Shown: positions 24,664 through 33,326, counted from the first letter of the stretch. The stretch: DNA of 64,000 nucleotides from DATCMH01 sp036563505 (GCA_036563505.1 DATCMH010000019.1:1-64000); one strand, 5' to 3'. Made by a program: numbers and translations. The notes: a model not told the origin generated them from the sequence alone.

Positions 24664-26034
24664 TCACCACTCTCGCCGGTTTGGATCGAACTGCTTCTTC
24701 AGCCCTTTCCAGCAGTCGATGTAGCTCTCCTGCAGCTCGGGCAGCCCTGCGGCATAGGCCGTGACACGCTGCGGGAAGCGGGTCTCGAACATGAAGGCCA
24801 TGGTGCCGGTGAGCTTCACGGGCTTCAGCTCGCCGTTCGAGGCGTGGTCGAAGGCTTTGTCGTCTGGGCCGTGCGGCAGCATCTGGTTGTGGAGCGAGAA
24901 GCCGCCGGGCGTGAAGCCCTCAGGTTTCGCGTCGTAGACGCCATAGATGAGCCCCATGAACTCGCTCATCAGGTTGCGATGATACCAGGGCGGCCGAAAC
25001 GTATTCTCGGCCACCATCCACCGCTCGGGGAAGATCACGAAGTCGATGTTGGCGGTGCCCGGCGTCTCGGAAGGCGCGGTCATTACCGTGAAGATCGACG
25101 GGTCGGGGTGGTCGAAGCCGATGGCGCCCACCGGCGAGAAGGTGCGAAGATCGTACTTGTACGGCGCGTAGTTGCCGTGCCAGGCGACGACGTCGAGGGG
25201 CGACTGGCCGATCTCGGTGGCGAAGAGCTCGCCGCCCCACTTCACGAACAGATGGGCTGGCCCTTCCTTGTCCTCGTAGGCCGCGACGGGCGTGAGGAAG
25301 TCGCGCGGGTTGGCCAGGCAGTTGGCGCCGATCGGCCCGCGGTCGGGCAGGGTGAAGGAGCCGCCGTAGTTCTCGCAGACGTAAGCGCGCGCCGGGCCGT
25401 GCGGGACGTCGACCGCGAAGATCACCCCGCGGGGGATGACGCAGATCTCGCCGGGCTCGATCGCGATGACGCCGAACTCGGTGCGAAAGCGCAGGCGGCC
25501 TTCCTGCGCAACGATCAAGAACTCGCCGTCGGCGTTGAAGACGTACTCGTCCTCCATGGAGCGGGTAACGAGGAGAAGGTGCACCGCCATGCCGACCTGC
25601 GTGTCGGTGTCGCCCGCGGTGGTGATGGTGCGAAGCCCCGTGACGAAGGTGAGCGCCTCGTCCGGGATCGTGACGGGCGACCAGCGTAGCTGGCCGAGGC
25701 TCAAGTCGCTCTCGTCACGCGCGGCGGGGGCCGAGCGGATCAGGCCCTTGTCGACCTTCCGGTAGCGGCCCGAATGCTTCACGGTCGGCTGGATGCGGTA
25801 GAGCCAGGAGCGCTGGTTCGTGGCTTGCGGCGCGGTAAAGGGCGAACCTGAGAGCTGCTCCGCATACAGGCCATAAGGCGCGCGCTGGGGTGAGTTGCGC
25901 CCAACAGGAAGAGCGCCCGGCAGAGCCTCGGTCTCGAAGGAATTGCCGAAGCCCGACATGTAGCCCGCCGCCAGCGTCGGCTGACCGGCGCGCGCTTCGC
26001 GTGGCTGGAAGCCCGAAGGGTTCTGGACGTTCAT
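24664..26034 (-). CDS. hmgA: Homogentisate 1,2-dioxygenase
   Basis: A 456-residue Fe(II) extradiol-type dioxygenase that opens homogentisate to maleylacetoacetate. The N-terminus YMSGFGNSFETEALPGALP is diagnostic. Metal ligands are visible as H-x5-E in PWYHRNLMSEFMG and the His of QMLPHGPD. Length matches the family. Start ATG 26034 has GGAGACC upstream. It faces the MarR gene, and the 112-bp gap holds two palindromic operators. Monocistronic on its strand. Confidence 0.97.
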   Translation of the reverse strand: MNVQNPSGFQPREARAGQPTLAAGYMSGFGNSFETEALPGALPVGRNSPQRAPYGLYAEQLSGSPFTAPQATNQRSWLYRIQPTVKHSGRYRKVDKGLIRSAPAARDESDLSLGQLRWSPVTIPDEALTFVTGLRTITTAGDTDTQVGMAVHLLLVTRSMEDEYVFNADGEFLIVAQEGRLRFRTEFGVIAIEPGEICVIPRGVIFAVDVPHGPARAYVCENYGGSFTLPDRGPIGANCLANPRDFLTPVAAYEDKEGPAHLFVKWGGELFATEIGQSPLDVVAWHGNYAPYKYDLRTFSPVGAIGFDHPDPSIFTVMTAPSETPGTANIDFVIFPERWMVAENTFRPPWYHRNLMSEFMGLIYGVYDAKPEGFTPGGFSLHNQMLPHGPDDKAFDHASNGELKPVKLTGTMAFMFETRFPQRVTAYAAGLPELQESYIDCWKGLKKQFDPNRREW

Positions 26035-26087
26035 GGACGGTCTCCGCGCTCAAGCTCGCCGGGGCCGAACGGGGCGGCGAGAGGCTA

Positions 26088-26131
26088 GTTGCTTCCGCAA
26101 CGGAATCTGCCATATTGGTTGCACGAGCAAC
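26088..26131. promoter_or_regulatory. Paired MarR-type operators between hmgA and marR
   Basis: GTTGCTTCCGCAAC (26088-26101) and GTTGCACGAGCAAC (26118-26131) are two 14-bp palindromes sharing GTTGC-N4-GCAAC, with centres exactly 30 bp apart, about three helical turns. They lie between the divergent starts of hmgA and the MarR gene, so one regulator could control both. I did not find the motif in front of hppD, the FAH gene or the TakP-like gene. Confidence 0.7.
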
Positions 26132-26146
26132 GATATCCTGTCAACG

Positions 26147-26650
26147 ATGGCCTCGTCCTCCGCTGCCCGCCAGACTGCACCCGACACGGCACCGCTCGTC
26201 GTGCTCGAGTCATTTCTGCCCTATCGGCTGAACGTTCTGGCGACGGTGGTCTCGAACGCGCTCGCCCGCATCTACGAAGCGCGGTTCGGCCTCACGATCC
26301 CGGGTTGGCGCGTGGTGGCGACGCTCGGTCAGTACGGCGTGCGCACGGCCCGGGACATCGCCGGACATGCCGTCATGCATAAATCCACGGTCTCGCGCGC
26401 CGTCTCGGCCCTGGAGGAGCGCGGCCTCGTCGGGCGCCGGCCGAACCCGCAGGACATGCGCGAGGAGCTGCTCGTTCTCACGGAAGCGGGCCGGGAGGTC
26501 TACGAAGCTTTGGCGCCCGAGGCGTTGGCCTTCGAGCGGTCGCTTGCGGAGGCGCTCACGCCGTCCGAGCACGCCGCCCTTTTCTCGATCATCGCGAAGC
26601 TCGATGCCCAGGCCGGAAAGCTCGCGGGCGCGGCCGGGGAGGGCGCATGA
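26147..26650 (+). CDS. MarR-family regulator of homogentisate catabolism
   Basis: A 167-residue winged-helix protein. HTH region RTARDIAGHAVMHKSTVSRA and the wing PNPQDMREELLVLT match MarR; long terminal helices serve dimerisation. ATG at 26147 is used because the upstream extension runs through the operators. Likely an HmgR-type repressor of hmgA and of its own operon (marR-maiA-hppD), relieved by a pathway intermediate; this is inference from position and operators. Confidence 0.88.
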   Translation: MASSSAARQTAPDTAPLVVLESFLPYRLNVLATVVSNALARIYEARFGLTIPGWRVVATLGQYGVRTARDIAGHAVMHKSTVSRAVSALEERGLVGRRPNPQDMREELLVLTEAGREVYEALAPEALAFERSLAEALTPSEHAALFSIIAKLDAQAGKLAGAAGEGA

Positions 26651-27276
26651 GGCTCTACACCTACTTCCGCTCGTCAGCCGCCTACCGCGTGCGGATCGCC
26701 CTGAACCTGAAGGGCCTCGCTTATGAGTCAGTGCCGGTGAACCTGCTCAAGCGCGAGAACACCGAGGCCGGCTTCCGGCACGTGAACCCGCAGGGGCGCA
26801 TTCCCGCGCTCGAGCGCGAGGACGGCACCGTGCTCGTCCAGTCGCCGGCGATCCTTGAGTACCTCGAGGAGACCCATCCCGAGCCGGCGCTCCTGCCCCG
26901 GGACCCGGTCGCCCGAGCGCGGGTGCGCGCCGCCGCCGCGCTCGTGGCCTGCGACATCCATCCTTTGAACAACGTGGGCCCGCTGCGCTACCTCAAGAAC
27001 GGCTTCGGCCAGGAGCAGCCGGCGATCGACACCTGGATCGCGCACTGGATCACCCAGGGCTTCTCAGCTCTTGAAGCCATGCTGGAGCCAGGGCCATTCG
27101 CCTTCGGCGCGACGCCCGGCATGGCCGACCTCTACCTGGTGCCGCAGGTCTATAACGCGCGGCGCTTCAAGGTGCCCCTCGAGGCCTTTCCCAAGATCAC
27201 CGCAGTGGACGCGGCCTGCACGGCGCACGACGCCTTCGCAGCCGCTGCCCCCGAGCGCCAGCCCGACGCCGCTTAG
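26647..27276 (+). CDS. maiA: Maleylacetoacetate isomerase (zeta-class GST)
   Basis: A 209-residue GST-fold enzyme that uses glutathione to convert maleylacetoacetate to fumarylacetoacetate. The zeta signature is YFRSSAAYRVRIALNLKG (usually SSCSxRVRIAL; here the Cys is Ala) and GLAYESVPVNLLK, NPQGRIPALE. Overlaps the MarR stop by 4 bp (ATGA). Second gene of the operon. Confidence 0.94.
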   Translation: MRLYTYFRSSAAYRVRIALNLKGLAYESVPVNLLKRENTEAGFRHVNPQGRIPALEREDGTVLVQSPAILEYLEETHPEPALLPRDPVARARVRAAAALVACDIHPLNNVGPLRYLKNGFGQEQPAIDTWIAHWITQGFSALEAMLEPGPFAFGATPGMADLYLVPQVYNARRFKVPLEAFPKITAVDAACTAHDAFAAAAPERQPDAA

Positions 27277-27305
27277 ATCCCCCTCGCAAGCCATAGGAGA
27301 CCACC

Positions 27306-28421
27306 ATGGGTCCTTTCCCTCACGATGCCCCGCCGCCGGCCATCTCCGACGACAACCCGATGGGCACCGACGGTTTCGAGTTCGTCGAGTACTGCCATCC
27401 CGAGCCCGAGAAGCTCGACGCCTACTTCAAGCTGATGGGCTTCGAACCGGTCGCGAAGCACCGCTCGAAGCAGGTGACGCTCTACCGCCAAGGCGACATC
27501 AACTTCGTCCTGAACTCCGAGCCCGGCTCCTTCGCCGCGAACTTCGCCGCGGCACACGGGCCGTCCGCGCCCGCCATGGCGTTCCGGGTGGTTGACGCCA
27601 AGCTGGCCTATGAGCGGGCCATCCAACTCGGCGCCAAGCCGGCCCAGACCCAGGTCGGGCCGATGGAGCTCAACATTCCCGCCATCGAGGGCATCGGCGG
27701 CTTGCAGATCTACCTCGTCGACCGCTACGGCGCGAAGGGCTCGATCTACGATGTCGACTTCGAGTGGCTCGGAGAGCGCGATCCGAAGCCCCACGGCGTC
27801 GGCCTGCACTACATCGACCACCTCACCCACAACGTCTATCGCGGCCGCCTGAACGAGTGGGCCGGCTTCTACGAGCGGCTCTTCAACTTCCGGCAGATCC
27901 GCTACTTTGACATCTCGGGCAAGCTCACGGGTCTGCACTCGCGCGCCATGACGAGCCCCGACGGGAAGATCCGCATTCCGATCAACGAGGACGCGGGCGA
28001 GACCGGGCAGATCGAGGAATACCTGCAGGAGTACAAGGGCGAGGGCATCCAGCACATCGCGCTGGGCTCCCGCGACCTCTACGAATCGATCGAGAGCCTC
28101 ATCGAGGTGGGCCTCGAGTTCATGCCGGCACCGAACGACATCTACTACGCCCGCATCGACAAGCGCCTGCCGAAGCACGGCGAGGCGATCGAGCGCCTGC
28201 AGCGCAACGGGATCCTGATCGACGGCGAGGGCGTGGTCGAGGGCGGCTTCACGAAGGTGCTGCTCCAGCGCTTCGGCAAGACGGCCATCGGACCGATCTT
28301 CTTCGAGTTCATCCAGCGCAAGGGCGATGACGGCTTCGGCGAGGGCAACTTCAAAGCGCTCTTCGAGTCGATCGAGGAAGATCAGATCCGTCGCGGCGTG
28401 CTCAAGGCCGAGGTGGCCTGA
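27306..28421 (+). CDS. hppD: 4-hydroxyphenylpyruvate dioxygenase
   Basis: A 371-residue Fe(II) dioxygenase that turns 4-hydroxyphenylpyruvate into homogentisate. Metal ligands fall in HYIDHLTHNV, GIQHIALGS and FFEFIQRKG near the C-terminus, the usual 2-His-1-Glu set. AGGAGACCACC precedes the ATG. 29 bases after maiA, so in the same operon. Links tyrosine and phenylalanine degradation to hmgA. Confidence 0.96.
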   Translation: MGPFPHDAPPPAISDDNPMGTDGFEFVEYCHPEPEKLDAYFKLMGFEPVAKHRSKQVTLYRQGDINFVLNSEPGSFAANFAAAHGPSAPAMAFRVVDAKLAYERAIQLGAKPAQTQVGPMELNIPAIEGIGGLQIYLVDRYGAKGSIYDVDFEWLGERDPKPHGVGLHYIDHLTHNVYRGRLNEWAGFYERLFNFRQIRYFDISGKLTGLHSRAMTSPDGKIRIPINEDAGETGQIEEYLQEYKGEGIQHIALGSRDLYESIESLIEVGLEFMPAPNDIYYARIDKRLPKHGEAIERLQRNGILIDGEGVVEGGFTKVLLQRFGKTAIGPIFFEFIQRKGDDGFGEGNFKALFESIEEDQIRRGVLKAEVA

Positions 28422-28456
28422 TCCGGCGCAACAGACGTCCCTGCCGTGTTGATCGC

Positions 28457-28479
28457 GGCGACGGGTTCTTCCCGTCGCC
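28457..28479 (+). terminator. Hairpin downstream of hppD
   Basis: GGCGACGGG-TTCTT-CCCGTCGCC, a perfect 9-bp stem 36 bases after the hppD stop. No T-run follows, so it may stabilise the 3' end or act with Rho rather than terminate by itself. Confidence 0.45.
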
Positions 28480-28735
28480 CCCTCAGATTCGGTAGCATTG
28501 CGGCTCCAGATTGCGGCCGTGCGCGGGCAGGAGGCGGCTCAAGCCGTCTGTGAGCGCGACCGGCGTACAGCCAGGTCAGGATCACGGACGTTTTGTTAAC
28601 GGTTTGTAAACACTTCCAGATTGGGCGGCTAAGTCCGGAACGACCGGCCTGATCCCGCCGCTCTCGTTTTCGTGACCTTTGTGCAACATGGCCCTGAAAA
28701 GGCCTCAAGTCGGGCCCTGGGAAGGCTTCTCTCGG

Positions 28736-28763
28736 TTGAACGGGGAAGGTTCCAGCGTATGGT
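28736..28763 (+). promoter_or_regulatory. Candidate porin promoter
   Basis: TTGAAC (28736-28741), 16-base spacer, TATGGT (28758-28763). A plausible but imperfect housekeeping promoter about 170 bases before the porin start. Low confidence; no transcript evidence. Confidence 0.25.
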
Positions 28764-28931
28764 GAAAACGCGACGGGGGCGCCCCAGTCGTCGTCTGTTC
28801 GGGTCACGTTGAACATCAGCGGGCCGGGCCAGGCGCCAGGGGATCAAAGGGAACGTGAACGAAGGGCTCCGCAAGAGGGTCCGGAAGCACAAATCCCCCG
28901 CCCCAAGGGTCTCGAAACTTTGGAGGTCTAT

Positions 28932-30443
28932 ATGAAGCTCGTTAAGAGCCTTCTTCTCGGATCGGCCGCGGGTCTCACCGCCGTCGCCGGGGCTCAGGCC
29001 GCCGACCTTCCCGTTCGGAAGGCCGCGCCGGTTGAGTACGTTCGTGTCTGCTCCACCTATGGGGCCGGGTTCTTCTTCATCCCTGGCACCGAAACCTGCC
29101 TTCGCGTCGGCGGCCGTGCTCGCGCTGAGTTCCGTATTGAGTCGGATCGCTTCCGCACCGCTGACACCTCGGGCTTCCGCGGCCTCGGTCGTCTGAACCT
29201 CGATGCCCGCACGCAGACGGCCTACGGCACGCTGCGCACCTTCGTCCGCTTCGACATCGCCCGCCGCACCGGCGTGCTTCGTTCGGGCACGCAGGAGCGT
29301 CTCGGCCTCGCCTTCGGCGGCACCGGCGTCGACTTCACCGGCCGCGCCCAGACCAACGTTCTGGTCGACAAGGCCTTCATCCAGTTCGGCCCGATCACGG
29401 CCGGTCGCGCGTCGTCGTTCTTCGACTTCTACCAGAACGACCTCGAGTTCCTCGGTACCTCGGGCTCGGCGCAGCCGTCGACGACCCTCTTCGCCTACAC
29501 CGCCTCCTTCGGCGGCGGCTTCACGGCGACGCTCTCGGCGGAAGACGGTCAGGAGCGCCGCACTCCGGTGTTCGCTGGCGGCAACTTCGCCGGCATCAAC
29601 CCGTTCACGGGCGCCCTCATTGCGGGCGGCTTCGACGCGGCTCAGCGCAACCAGCTCCCCGACATCGTCGCGGCGCTGCGTGTTGACCAGTCCTGGGGTT
29701 CGGCTCAGCTCTCCGGTGCGTTGCACCAGATTCGTGTGGCTGGCACGACGTCCACGGCTTTCGGCGCCTCGCAGCTTTTTGCAGGCTACGCTCCTGACAC
29801 CGAGTACGGGTTCGCCATCCAGGGCGGCCTGAAGTTCAACCTGCCGATGATCGCGGCCGGCGACGTGCTGTGGCTCCAGGCGGCTTACGCCCAGGGCGCC
29901 GGCAACTACGTCTACGGCAGCGCTTACGCCTTCGGCGGCGCTCTCGCCAACCAGGCGGGTGACCGCGGCGGCGTCATCGGTCAAACGCTCGACGCCGTGT
30001 CGACGATCTACGGCGACCTCAAGCTGACCGAGAGCTACTCGGTGGTGGCCGGCTTCCTGCACTACTGGACTCCCCAGATCCGTCAGGGTGTGTTCGGCAG
30101 CTACACGAAGATCGACTACTCCAACATCCTGCGGACCCAGTACGGCCCGCTCGGTGTGATCGGCGCGGGCGGCGTTCCGACGGCCGGTAGCGCTCTCGGC
30201 GCTCTCAACCCCAACTTCAAGGACCTCAGCGTCTTCGCCATCGGCACCAACCTGATCTGGTCGCCGGTGCGTGACCTCGATATCGGTGTCGAGGTGCTCT
30301 ACAACCGCCTTGACCCGCGCGGCCGCGTCGTCGACGCCAACCGTCCGTTCGCTCAGACGGTCCCGGGCGTTGGTCTCGTGCAGCGCACGATCAGCTACGA
30401 CGACATCATCGTCGGCCAGCTCCGCATCCAGCGCGACTTCTGA
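28932..30443 (+). CDS. Outer-membrane porin (Porin_2 family)
   Basis: A 503-residue beta-barrel porin. Sec signal MKLVKSLLLGSAAGLTAVAG ends at AQAAD; mature start ADLPVRKAAPVEYVRVC and GTETCLRVGGRARAEFR are typical of Rhizobiales porins. Two Cys (CSTYG and TETCLR) probably form the N-terminal disulfide. Terminal Phe in IQRDF is the barrel-assembly signal. TTTGGAGGT precedes the ATG. Codon use is more T-ending (CGT, CTT, GCT) than in neighbours, as in highly expressed genes. Strong terminator follows. Confidence 0.93.
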   Translation: MKLVKSLLLGSAAGLTAVAGAQAADLPVRKAAPVEYVRVCSTYGAGFFFIPGTETCLRVGGRARAEFRIESDRFRTADTSGFRGLGRLNLDARTQTAYGTLRTFVRFDIARRTGVLRSGTQERLGLAFGGTGVDFTGRAQTNVLVDKAFIQFGPITAGRASSFFDFYQNDLEFLGTSGSAQPSTTLFAYTASFGGGFTATLSAEDGQERRTPVFAGGNFAGINPFTGALIAGGFDAAQRNQLPDIVAALRVDQSWGSAQLSGALHQIRVAGTTSTAFGASQLFAGYAPDTEYGFAIQGGLKFNLPMIAAGDVLWLQAAYAQGAGNYVYGSAYAFGGALANQAGDRGGVIGQTLDAVSTIYGDLKLTESYSVVAGFLHYWTPQIRQGVFGSYTKIDYSNILRTQYGPLGVIGAGGVPTAGSALGALNPNFKDLSVFAIGTNLIWSPVRDLDIGVEVLYNRLDPRGRVVDANRPFAQTVPGVGLVQRTISYDDIIVGQLRIQRDF

Positions 30444-30470
30444 TCCTTCGATCAGATCAAGCCTCCAGAA

Positions 30471-30497
30471 GCCCCGGCCTCGGCCGGGGCTTTTTTC
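30471..30497 (+). terminator. Intrinsic terminator of the porin gene
   Basis: GCCCCGGCC-TC-GGCCGGGGC followed by TTTTTTC: a perfect 9-bp GC stem with U-tract 28 bases after the porin stop. Confidence 0.9.
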
Positions 30498-30613
30498 GTT
30501 TCGAAACCGCGGATCGCTCAGGGCTCTGCTGAAGCGCCGCAAAGACGCCAAGCTTCTGCGTCAGGAAAAGACCTGAAGCCGCCGGCCGCGCGGCAGGACC
30601 GGAGAAGGTCGGG

Positions 30614-32224
30614 GTGACGCGTCGCTGGGTCGGAGGAAGTCTGGCCGCCCTCGTCGTCGCGGCGATGCTCGCTGGCGGGTACTGGACACGCCCATCTTCG
30701 GAGCCGCCCCGGGCCCCTGAACTGCCAGCCGCGGAGCGCGATATTCCCGGATCAGGCAAGGATACGAAAGCGCGCCTTCCGCCCGATGATCCTCCACGGG
30801 AGGAGGAACGCCCGGCCAGCCTCACTGTGGCCCGTGCCGACGGAACGCTGACCCTGTCCGGCCGCCTCGCCCCCGCCGCGCGGACCGATGTCGCGGCCGC
30901 CGTCCGGGCCGCCTTCCCCTCCGCTTCCCTCTCGGACAACCTTGCGTCAGGGGCCGACGACCCGGCGATGCTTGCCGACCTGCCTGCTCTGCTGAAGAGG
31001 CTCGCCGATCTACCGTCGGGAATGCTCCTCATCGAGACGGGCCGCGCCCGCCTGAGCGGCGACGCGCCGGATCCGGACGCCTACGAGCGCGCTACGGCGC
31101 CCCTCGAGACGGCGCGCTTGCGCCTCGACACCGATGCGGTCCGCCCGCCGCTCATCGCGTCCTACACCTTCGTGGCGCGGCGCACGGCGGAGGCTCTCGT
31201 CCTCGACGGCTTCGCCCCGACCCGGGCGGACCGCGACGCGCTCGAGGCGGAGGCGCGCCGCATCGGTCCCGCGGTCGCGGGCCACCTGAAAGTCGGCCGA
31301 CCTCCGGACGGGTTCGACGCCCTTGCGGCAGCGCGCTTCGTCCTGGCGCAAGCCGCCCAGCTCACCACCGGGGAAGCGTCCTTGCGCGATGGTCGTCTCA
31401 CGGTCGCAGGCACCGCGCCGGACCGGGAGGCGCGGGACGCCCTCCAGCAGGCGGCGCGGCAAGGAGCGGCCGGCCTCGCAGTGGCGCGCTTCGCCGTCGA
31501 GACGGCTCCGCTCTCCGTCTACGCCTTCTCGCTCCATCGTGCGGACGGCCGTTTGCGCCTCGCCGGCTACCTGCCCGACCAGGCAGCGCGAACACGGCTG
31601 CGCGAGGCGGCCCGTGATCGCTTCCTCGGGCTCATGGTCGAGGATGCCACGCGCCTCGCCGACGGCGCCCCTCCGGGGCTCGAAGCGGCCGCGATGCTGG
31701 CCCTCGACAATCTGTCCCTCCTCGCGAAGGGCGAGGCTCGGCTCGAGGGCAGATCCATCGTGTTGTCCGGGGACATGCTTTACCCGCAAGCCGCCGATCG
31801 GATGCGACGCGATGTGGCCAAGGCGGCGCCCCCGGGCTGGACGGCGCGGGCCGAGGTGGGAACGGCCGCGGAGCGCCGGGCCGGTGCCTCGGAGACCTGC
31901 GGGCGCGCCCTCGACCGGCTGCTCGCCGAGACGCCGCTGCGATTCGAGGCGGACAAGCTGGCTCCATCCTCGGCCGAGACCCTGCGCCGGGTCGCGGCCA
32001 TCGCCGCGGGGTGCCCCGAGAGCCGGATCGAGATCAGCGCCCTCATCGACAACGTGCCGCCGGAGGCCGACGCCGTCGAGCTCTCGCGCCGCCGCGCGCG
32101 CCTGGTCGCCGAAGCGCTCGTGCGGGAAGGGGTCGGCACGGGGCGCGTCTCGGCCCTCGGACGCGGCGCAGCCTCGAAGCCCGAGGAGGCGGCCCGCGCG
32201 GTCGAGATCAGGGCGCGGCCGTAG
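30614..32224 (+). CDS. OmpA/BON-like envelope protein
   Basis: A 536-residue protein anchored by an N-terminal span (GSLAALVVAAMLAGGYWT), then a Pro/Glu linker, several BON-like repeats (each with LxxxDGxLxLxGxxPxxxxRxxL, e.g. 70-110, 240-270, 310-340) and a C-terminal OmpA-like domain (LRFEADKLAPSSAETLRRVA ... ELSRRRARLVAEALVREGV). The usual peptidoglycan-binding TDxxGxxxxN is degenerate (ALIDNVPPEADAVEL). GTG start at 30614 follows GGAGAAGG. Resembles ArfA/OmpATb-type proteins. Overlaps the converging hydrolase gene by 17 bp. Confidence 0.75.
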   Translation: MTRRWVGGSLAALVVAAMLAGGYWTRPSSEPPRAPELPAAERDIPGSGKDTKARLPPDDPPREEERPASLTVARADGTLTLSGRLAPAARTDVAAAVRAAFPSASLSDNLASGADDPAMLADLPALLKRLADLPSGMLLIETGRARLSGDAPDPDAYERATAPLETARLRLDTDAVRPPLIASYTFVARRTAEALVLDGFAPTRADRDALEAEARRIGPAVAGHLKVGRPPDGFDALAAARFVLAQAAQLTTGEASLRDGRLTVAGTAPDREARDALQQAARQGAAGLAVARFAVETAPLSVYAFSLHRADGRLRLAGYLPDQAARTRLREAARDRFLGLMVEDATRLADGAPPGLEAAAMLALDNLSLLAKGEARLEGRSIVLSGDMLYPQAADRMRRDVAKAAPPGWTARAEVGTAAERRAGASETCGRALDRLLAETPLRFEADKLAPSSAETLRRVAAIAAGCPESRIEISALIDNVPPEADAVELSRRRARLVAEALVREGVGTGRVSALGRGAASKPEEAARAVEIRARP

Positions 32225-33176
32225 AGGCCTCCGTTCGTATCGGCGTGGCGACACGCGAACCCGCGTCGCGCACGAAGCCCACGATCTCCTCGACCAGCGG
32301 GCCGGCGAGCACCGGGGCGTGGCCCTGGCCGGGCACGGTCACCGCGCGCAGCCTCGGGTGACGCCGCTCCATCTCCGCGAGCGTCCCGGCCGAGAGGATG
32401 TCGGAATGGGCGCCGCGCAGCACGAGAACGGGTACGCCGCCGAGGCCTTCGAAGAGAGGCCAGAGGGTCGGCAAGGGGGTTTCGAGGTCGATGCCCTCGA
32501 GCGTCTTGCGCAGGGCCGGGTCATAGGCCGGTACGAGGCGACCGTCCTGCTCCCGCCATGTGACCTCGGCCTGCGCGCGCCAGTCGGCGCGGGTGAAGCT
32601 CGGAAACTGCGCGTCGGACAGGCGCTTCAGGATCTCGGCCCCCTCGTCGAGGCTGCGCGGCGCGGGCAGCGCGCCGACGTACCCTCGGATGCGCACGAGG
32701 CCCTTCCCGTCGATCACCGGGCCGACATCATTGAGCACGACACCGCGCAACAGCGACGGCCGGAGCGCCGCCAAACTCATCGCGATGAGCCCGCCGCGCG
32801 ACGTCCCGACGATAACGGCCTCGTGGACCCCCGCGACCGTCAGCACTTGGAGCACGTCCGCCGTCTCGACCTTCAGGTCGTAGTTGCGCCAGTTCCGGTC
32901 CCAATCCGACCGGCCCCGCCCGCGGTAGTCGAGGCACAGAATCCGGCGCGGCGCGTCGGCGTCGCGCGACAGGGCGATCGCGAGGGCGTGGAAGTCGGCC
33001 GAGGTACGGGCGAGACCGGGCAGGCACACGACGGGCAAACGGTCACCGCCAGGATCATAGTCACGAGCGTAGAGACGCAGGCCGTCCGAGGCCGAAACGA
33101 ACAGGTCTTGGAAAGGGAGAGGCTCGGTCAACGAGGGGAGTTCCGCTGAGGTCTGGATGCGTCTGACCTCCAGCAT
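32208..33176 (-). CDS. Alpha/beta hydrolase
   Basis: A 322-residue serine hydrolase. The nucleophile elbow is VGTSRGG, the oxyanion region VVCLPGLARTSADFH, and the catalytic His is in PGQGHAPVL near the end. Substrate cannot be read; relatives include haloperoxidase- and esterase-like enzymes. ATG at 33176 is chosen: the 41-residue extension in frame upstream is encoded by a dispersed repeat (33183-33297) and is not part of the protein. Confidence 0.85.
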   Translation of the reverse strand: MLEVRRIQTSAELPSLTEPLPFQDLFVSASDGLRLYARDYDPGGDRLPVVCLPGLARTSADFHALAIALSRDADAPRRILCLDYRGRGRSDWDRNWRNYDLKVETADVLQVLTVAGVHEAVIVGTSRGGLIAMSLAALRPSLLRGVVLNDVGPVIDGKGLVRIRGYVGALPAPRSLDEGAEILKRLSDAQFPSFTRADWRAQAEVTWREQDGRLVPAYDPALRKTLEGIDLETPLPTLWPLFEGLGGVPVLVLRGAHSDILSAGTLAEMERRHPRLRAVTVPGQGHAPVLAGPLVEEIVGFVRDAGSRVATPIRTEASTAAP

Positions 33177-33182
33177 TCTTCT

Positions 33183-33297
33183 GTCATTCCGGGGCGCCGC
33201 AGGCGAGCCCGGAATCCACGACCGGACCGAATGCTGCTTGCGGCCACTCACCCAGTATGGGTTCCGGGTTCTCGGCTTCGCTGAGCCCCGGAATGAC
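33183..33297. repeat. Dispersed palindromic repeat, copy 2 (GTCATTCCGGGG family)
   Basis: A 115-bp unit bounded by GTCATTCCGGGG and CCCCGGAATGAC. It shares GCCCGGAATCCACGACCGG and GGTTCCGGGTTCTCGGCT with the reverse complement of copy 1 (15804-15920). Ends 7 bases before the hydrolase start, between it and slt, so it may affect the hydrolase 5' end. Confidence 0.8.
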
Positions 33298-33326
33298 AAA
33301 TCGGCAGAGCGAGGTCGATCGCGGCC

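Larger units (their letters stand above)
28422..28931. other. Long leader and promoter region of the porin gene
   Basis: 510 bases with no supported gene. It holds a hairpin after hppD (28457-28479), a CtrA-like half-matched box TTAA-CGGTTTG-TAAA (28596-28610), and a possible sigma-70-type promoter TTGAAC-16-TATGGT (28736-28763). If that promoter is used, the porin mRNA has a 5' leader of about 160 bases, long enough for small-RNA or protein control. Frames here, including an upstream extension of the porin ORF, lack start signals. Confidence 0.5.

Noticed and set aside
28629..30551. 640-codon minus-strand frame opposite the porin
   Set aside because: Antisense shadow of a clear beta-barrel gene; composition is Glu/Arg/Val-rich and not protein-like.
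33177..33299. N-terminal extension of the alpha/beta hydrolase
   Set aside because: Encoded by the dispersed palindromic repeat; the family sequence starts at the ATG at 33176.
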